A DNA stretch of 14,967 bases, from NCBI GenBank assembly GCA_026692885.1, contig JAPLNJ010000865.1:1-14967 (forward strand), in the 5' to 3' direction. Position 1 is the first letter of the stretch. Each line of letters opens with the position of its first letter. The notes under the pieces were generated by a model. That model was given only the letters and a program-made list of their open reading frames with translations. It was not told where the DNA came from and did not search any database. Positions 13,501 to 14,967 of the stretch are shown piece by piece. Made by a program: the position numbers and the translations under genes. The DNA comes from Planctomycetota bacterium. GTDB lineage: Bacteria; Planctomycetota; Planctomycetia; Pirellulales; Pirellulaceae.

Positions 13501-14573
13501 CAGCGGACGCACACCATCGGATGCTCGCTTTTCGTGTCGAGTACGGTGAATGTCTTCTCGTCCCAACCAATCCGGCTGTAGGCAGACATGCCGCGTGTCT
13601 CGGCCAGTAGATCCTTCCCACCCACGAGATAAACACCGCCGTCCCGCACCTCGATCAACTCCTGCTCCAGCGCTGAGTTGAGGAACTCGCAATACTTCTG
13701 CGTGGTGACGTTGTGGATGCCGATGCAGAACGCATCGAGCCGCACCGCGTGAATCGGGGTCTCATCGCCGCCATGCTTGGGATCCACAAAGCCGTGGTGG
13801 TCGCCCATGTCGAACGCACCGGCGGGGATTTGTACGAAGCCCGGAATCGGTCCGGGCTTGGCAGGCTGCCGGGGCGCCGGCTGCGACCCGGCCTGAGCCG
13901 GATTGGCCGGCCGCCCGTTCGCCGTTTCGAGTGCCGACGGCTGCCGCTGACCGGGCTTCTTCGATGCCGACGTTGGCTTGGCGCGCGGGCCAGTCCCGTC
14001 TTCCGCGGGGCGTCGAGGACGTCCGCCGTCATCGGCCGCATCCGCTGGACCATCTTGGCGGCGCCGTCCTGCGTCATCCGACCGCAGATTGGGCGGTGGT
14101 CGATCGACATCGACCACCTTGCCCGACGCCTCATTCTTGATCGTGGCGGCGTGGAGTTCGGTTTCTCCCGGATGGGTCCAGCCTGTGATCGTGACCCGGT
14201 CCTTGAGAGCAATAACGCCTGCCAGTTTTTCGCTCGGCGGAAATCGCACCTCCGTGCCGTCGTCCAACCGGAGGCCAGCAGTGTCTCCGTCTGGATTCTC
14301 GTGGAACTCAGCCACGACACCACGCTTGGTGAGTGTCTGGTCGACGATCCGCTCGGACTTGCCGCCGCCTGGGCTGGGGCGATCGCCGGAATCGCCACGG
14401 TCTTGGTCATCCTTTTTCCGTCGGTCCGGTCCGCGGGCATCGTCTCGATCAGACTGGGCAGGCTGATCCTGTGGTCTTCTGCCGCGTCGCTCGGGCGGTT
14501 GGGCGTGGACGAAATAGACTGCCAGGGCCAACACGGCCGCACTGGCGAAGGCTGCTACGGCTAAGCGTCTCAT
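10506..14573 (-). CDS. Secreted FGE-fold / PEBP / ASST-like multidomain fusion protein
   Basis: The ATG at 14573 (MRRLAVAAFASAAVLALAVYFVHA, a signal peptide) is chosen because AGGAG lies seven bases upstream; the ORF remains open to 14795 only through repeat sequence. The 1355-residue protein has, in order: a charged linker; a small beta-rich domain at about 73-154 (GLRLDDGTEVRFPP...KDRVTITGW), possibly OB-fold; an FGE-sulfatase fold at 243-569 (AGAFDMGD, RLPTEAEWEYASRGG, GLYDMAGNVWQF, MRGGNW...SFRVVLPI); a PEBP/YbhB-like domain at 656-806 (LEWNGAPAGTRSFAVLM, WYWVLYNIPAD); and an ASST-like propeller at about 870-1305. Linkers are Arg/Asp/Pro-rich. After the FGE GGN motif there is no cysteine, so formylglycine generation is unlikely. 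The PEBP DPDAP and GxHR ligand motifs are replaced (HHVAPDG, GPGEKK). ASST-like histidines are present (HHD 968-970, H1071, H1144). The complete order is not one I know from any described protein. Confidence 0.88.
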   Translation of the reverse strand: MRRLAVAAFASAAVLALAVYFVHAQPPERRGRRPQDQPAQSDRDDARGPDRRKKDDQDRGDSGDRPSPGGGKSERIVDQTLTKRGVVAEFHENPDGDTAGLRLDDGTEVRFPPSEKLAGVIALKDRVTITGWTHPGETELHAATIKNEASGKVVDVDRPPPNLRSDDAGRRRQDGPADAADDGGRPRRPAEDGTGPRAKPTSASKKPGQRQPSALETANGRPANPAQAGSQPAPRQPAKPGPIPGFVQIPAGAFDMGDHHGFVDPKHGGDETPIHAVRLDAFCIGIHNVTTQKYCEFLNSALEQELIEVRDGGVYLVGGKDLLAETRGMSAYSRIGWDEKTFTVLDTKSEHPMVCVRWQGAAVYCNWLSKQQGFPQCYKTSTWDCDFNQSGCRLPTEAEWEYASRGGQIGPYWNFPWANEADPTKANWPESKNPFRAGPLPWTTPVGFFNGKLQRKSDFGWPGAQETFQTSDGANGYGLYDMAGNVWQFVNDWYDRDYYAYSPTDNPPGPERGSLMPDGKPYRGMRGGNWYNGEDGHSRVSNRNPSYYRGPQDPDHPYYHLSFRVVLPIDAESRPVIKPTPVERVARADAGTGRKPPRDADRPGDRKPPRGEAQGSEDERAMDDDQPPRKDERPRGRQPEQDRGSDTAVAAAKPRSGFVLRSPEVTDGGSLPKDFTGDGSAATLPLEWNGAPAGTRSFAVLMHHVAPDGIKWYWVLYNIPADVTSLPKNVKGIGTLGNNSVNRDLAYAPPRSKGPGEKKYTVTVYALSAAPKIAVPLDEVSRDVLLSAMQGLILASAELNVIYTRDVETDEPGPDRRPAESGPPRDGPRKPPRKTEPQESDPRKPREQPTTDRPEDTDAARRVGPDGQTVGLFQNSPQAFAGYTLFAPKHNNVIYLIDNAGRVVHQWKSDYEPGQSVYLKPNGNLLHCCFTKNRGFTSGGEGGRVEEFDWAGKLVWEFEYSSDQHLSHHDIAPLPNGNILLLVVEKKSSAECLAAGFNPELLRDRQLFPDSIIEVQPTYPQGGKIVWEWRVWEHLIQDFDRTQANYGDVAAHPELIDVHCNGRGAPAFWNHMNSIAYSAQLDQIVLSVRGCNEIWFLDHSTTTKEAAGHTGGKHGKGGDLIYRWGNPAAYQRGTTRDKQLVQQHDAQWIPDGYPGAGHITIFNNGYDRGWSSVEEIVPPMDAEGRYILAPGKAYGPEKPVWHYEAKNRTDFFSSEISGSHRLPNGNTLICAGVIGHLFEITAGGETVWQYVNPMVRGGILAQGEVPGKDHRGHLWNAVFKVHRYAPDYPGLAGRDLTPQGRIELPASQKGQTGLDNMTEQQRDDRGPAGKGGRGAGKDGQGSRENRPPRDDRSNP

Positions 14574-14580
14574 GGAATCT

Positions 14581-14585
14581 CTCCT
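14581..14585 (-). promoter_or_regulatory. Ribosome binding site fixing the fusion-protein start
   Basis: AGGAG on the minus strand, seven bases before the ATG at 14573. It supports this start over longer in-frame readings, which would translate the dispersed repeat at 14700-14789. Confidence 0.85.
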
Positions 14586-14699
14586 GGTAAGTCCTGCGAA
14601 GTGTTCCAGCATAGAACCGTACCAGGGATGACATCGTTTACCAATGCCGGCTCGTTTTTTTTGGAATTGGCAATTCAAAGTCATCGCCGCCGGGCCTGC
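14586..14699 (-). promoter_or_regulatory. Probable promoter/leader region of the fusion operon
   Basis: This 114-bp stretch lies between the start region of the fusion gene and the inverted repeat, so it should hold the promoter. It contains a run of eight T (plus strand, 14655-14662) next to an imperfect palindrome, TTGGAATTGGCAATTCAA, that could be an operator. On the minus strand TATGCT is a possible -10 box, but I cannot pair it with a convincing -35. The assignment rests mainly on position. Confidence 0.35.
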
Positions 14700-14789
14700 C
14701 CCGAATGGTACGAGGTTAAGCGTCACCGCCCATCCCCACTGGGCTTGCCCCAGTGGAAAAGAGGTTTGAAAACCAAGGCTGCGTACCGC
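14700..14789 (-). repeat. Right arm of ~90-bp inverted repeat flanking the gene block
   Basis: The reverse complement of this stretch matches positions 1-90 at about 84 of 90 bases, including the hairpin (14736-14756) and the TTAACCTCGTACCATTCG box (14702-14719). It lies upstream of the fusion operon, so the whole minus-strand gene block sits between two convergent copies. Confidence 0.88.
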
Positions 14790-14802
14790 AACCACACCCC
14801 GT

Positions 14803-14855
14803 CCGCTTCGCCGCAGTCACCGCCGCCGCAGGCGGCGGTGCATGCGGCGAAGCGG
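14803..14855. repeat. 53-nt two-tier perfect hairpin
   Basis: An outer stem CCGCTTCGCCGC (14803-14814) pairs with GCGGCGAAGCGG (14844-14855). A symmetric internal loop (AGT/CAT) follows, then an inner 10-bp stem CACCGCCGCC/GGCGGCGGTG closing a GCA loop. All 22 pairs are Watson-Crick. No T-run follows on either strand at once, so it is not a standard terminator. It is probably another extragenic palindrome. Confidence 0.85.
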
Positions 14856-14886
14856 AATAGAGGTGGTGGGGGCCGCTGTTAGTGAC

Positions 14887-14967
14887 CAAACCCTTTTTCC
14901 ACTGGGGCAAGCCCAGTGGGGAAAGTGGCGGAATGACAACGACTTATGCTTAACCTCGTACCATTCG
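14887..14967 (+). repeat. Third, partial copy of the end repeat
   Basis: This copy is in direct orientation relative to positions 1-90. The hairpin (14899-14919) and the terminal TTAACCTCGTACCATTCG box (14950-14967) are conserved, while the bases between them diverge. It is cut off by the end of the window. The stretch 14574-14967 contains no gene beyond the regulatory and repeat features listed. Confidence 0.8.

Noticed and set aside
14574..14795. 74-residue N-terminal extension of the fusion protein
   Set aside because: It would translate the dispersed 90-bp repeat and bury the signal peptide. The ATG at 14573 has a strong AGGAG.
1..14967. Terminal redundancy indicating a circular molecule
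   Set aside because: The left end and the direct copy at 14887-14967 share only the repeat cores and diverge between them, so they are repeat family members and not an overlap.

Overview
The window looks like a chromosomal piece, probably a metagenomic contig, from a GC-rich planctomycete (Pirellulales/Gemmatales-like). The evidence is the gene content: an ECF-type sigma factor next to a membrane Ser/Thr kinase fused to an FGE-sulfatase-fold domain, secreted sulfatases, very long multidomain secreted proteins with Arg/Asp/Pro-rich linkers, and many short dispersed palindromic repeats. All convincing genes lie on the minus strand, so transcription runs from high to low coordinates. No tRNA, rRNA or CRISPR array was found.

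Layout in transcription order. (1) 14573-8821: a two-gene unit. The first gene encodes a 1355-residue predicted secreted protein with the order signal peptide, small OB-like domain, FGE-fold domain, PEBP (YbhB/Raf-kinase-inhibitor-like) domain, arylsulfotransferase-like (ASST) beta-propeller. The second encodes a stand-alone ASST-like propeller, with its ribosome binding site lying across the stop codon of the first. (2) 8795-8659: an array of four 29-bp hairpin-forming repeats preceded by one inverted unit. (3) 8624-5707: a secreted Cys-type sulfatase translationally coupled (ATGA) to a secreted metallophosphoesterase. (4) 5711-5457: a palindromic MITE-like element that supplies the stop codon of the phosphoesterase and contains a perfect 32-bp inverted repeat. 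(5) 5027-3282: a membrane-anchored coiled-coil protein and an ECF-like sigma factor. (6) 3280-3122: a second copy of the MITE-like element. (7) 3113-554: a decayed kinase / transmembrane / coiled-coil / FGE-fold gene. Its kinase core is missing and out of frame, and a single in-frame TGA separates the coiled coil from the FGE domain. (8) Both outer ends hold repeats. A 90-bp repeat at position 1 recurs inverted at 14700-14789 (about 93% identical), and a third partial copy sits at the far right end.

The most unusual content is the SP-OB-FGE-PEBP-ASST fusion with its coupled ASST paralogue, next to a sulfatase-phosphoesterase pair. Together they suggest, by inference only, an extracytoplasmic module that handles sulfate and phosphate esters. 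Neither FGE-fold domain in the window keeps the cysteine pair of catalytic copper-dependent FGE, so the CTPSR cysteine of the sulfatase is probably matured by an enzyme encoded elsewhere.
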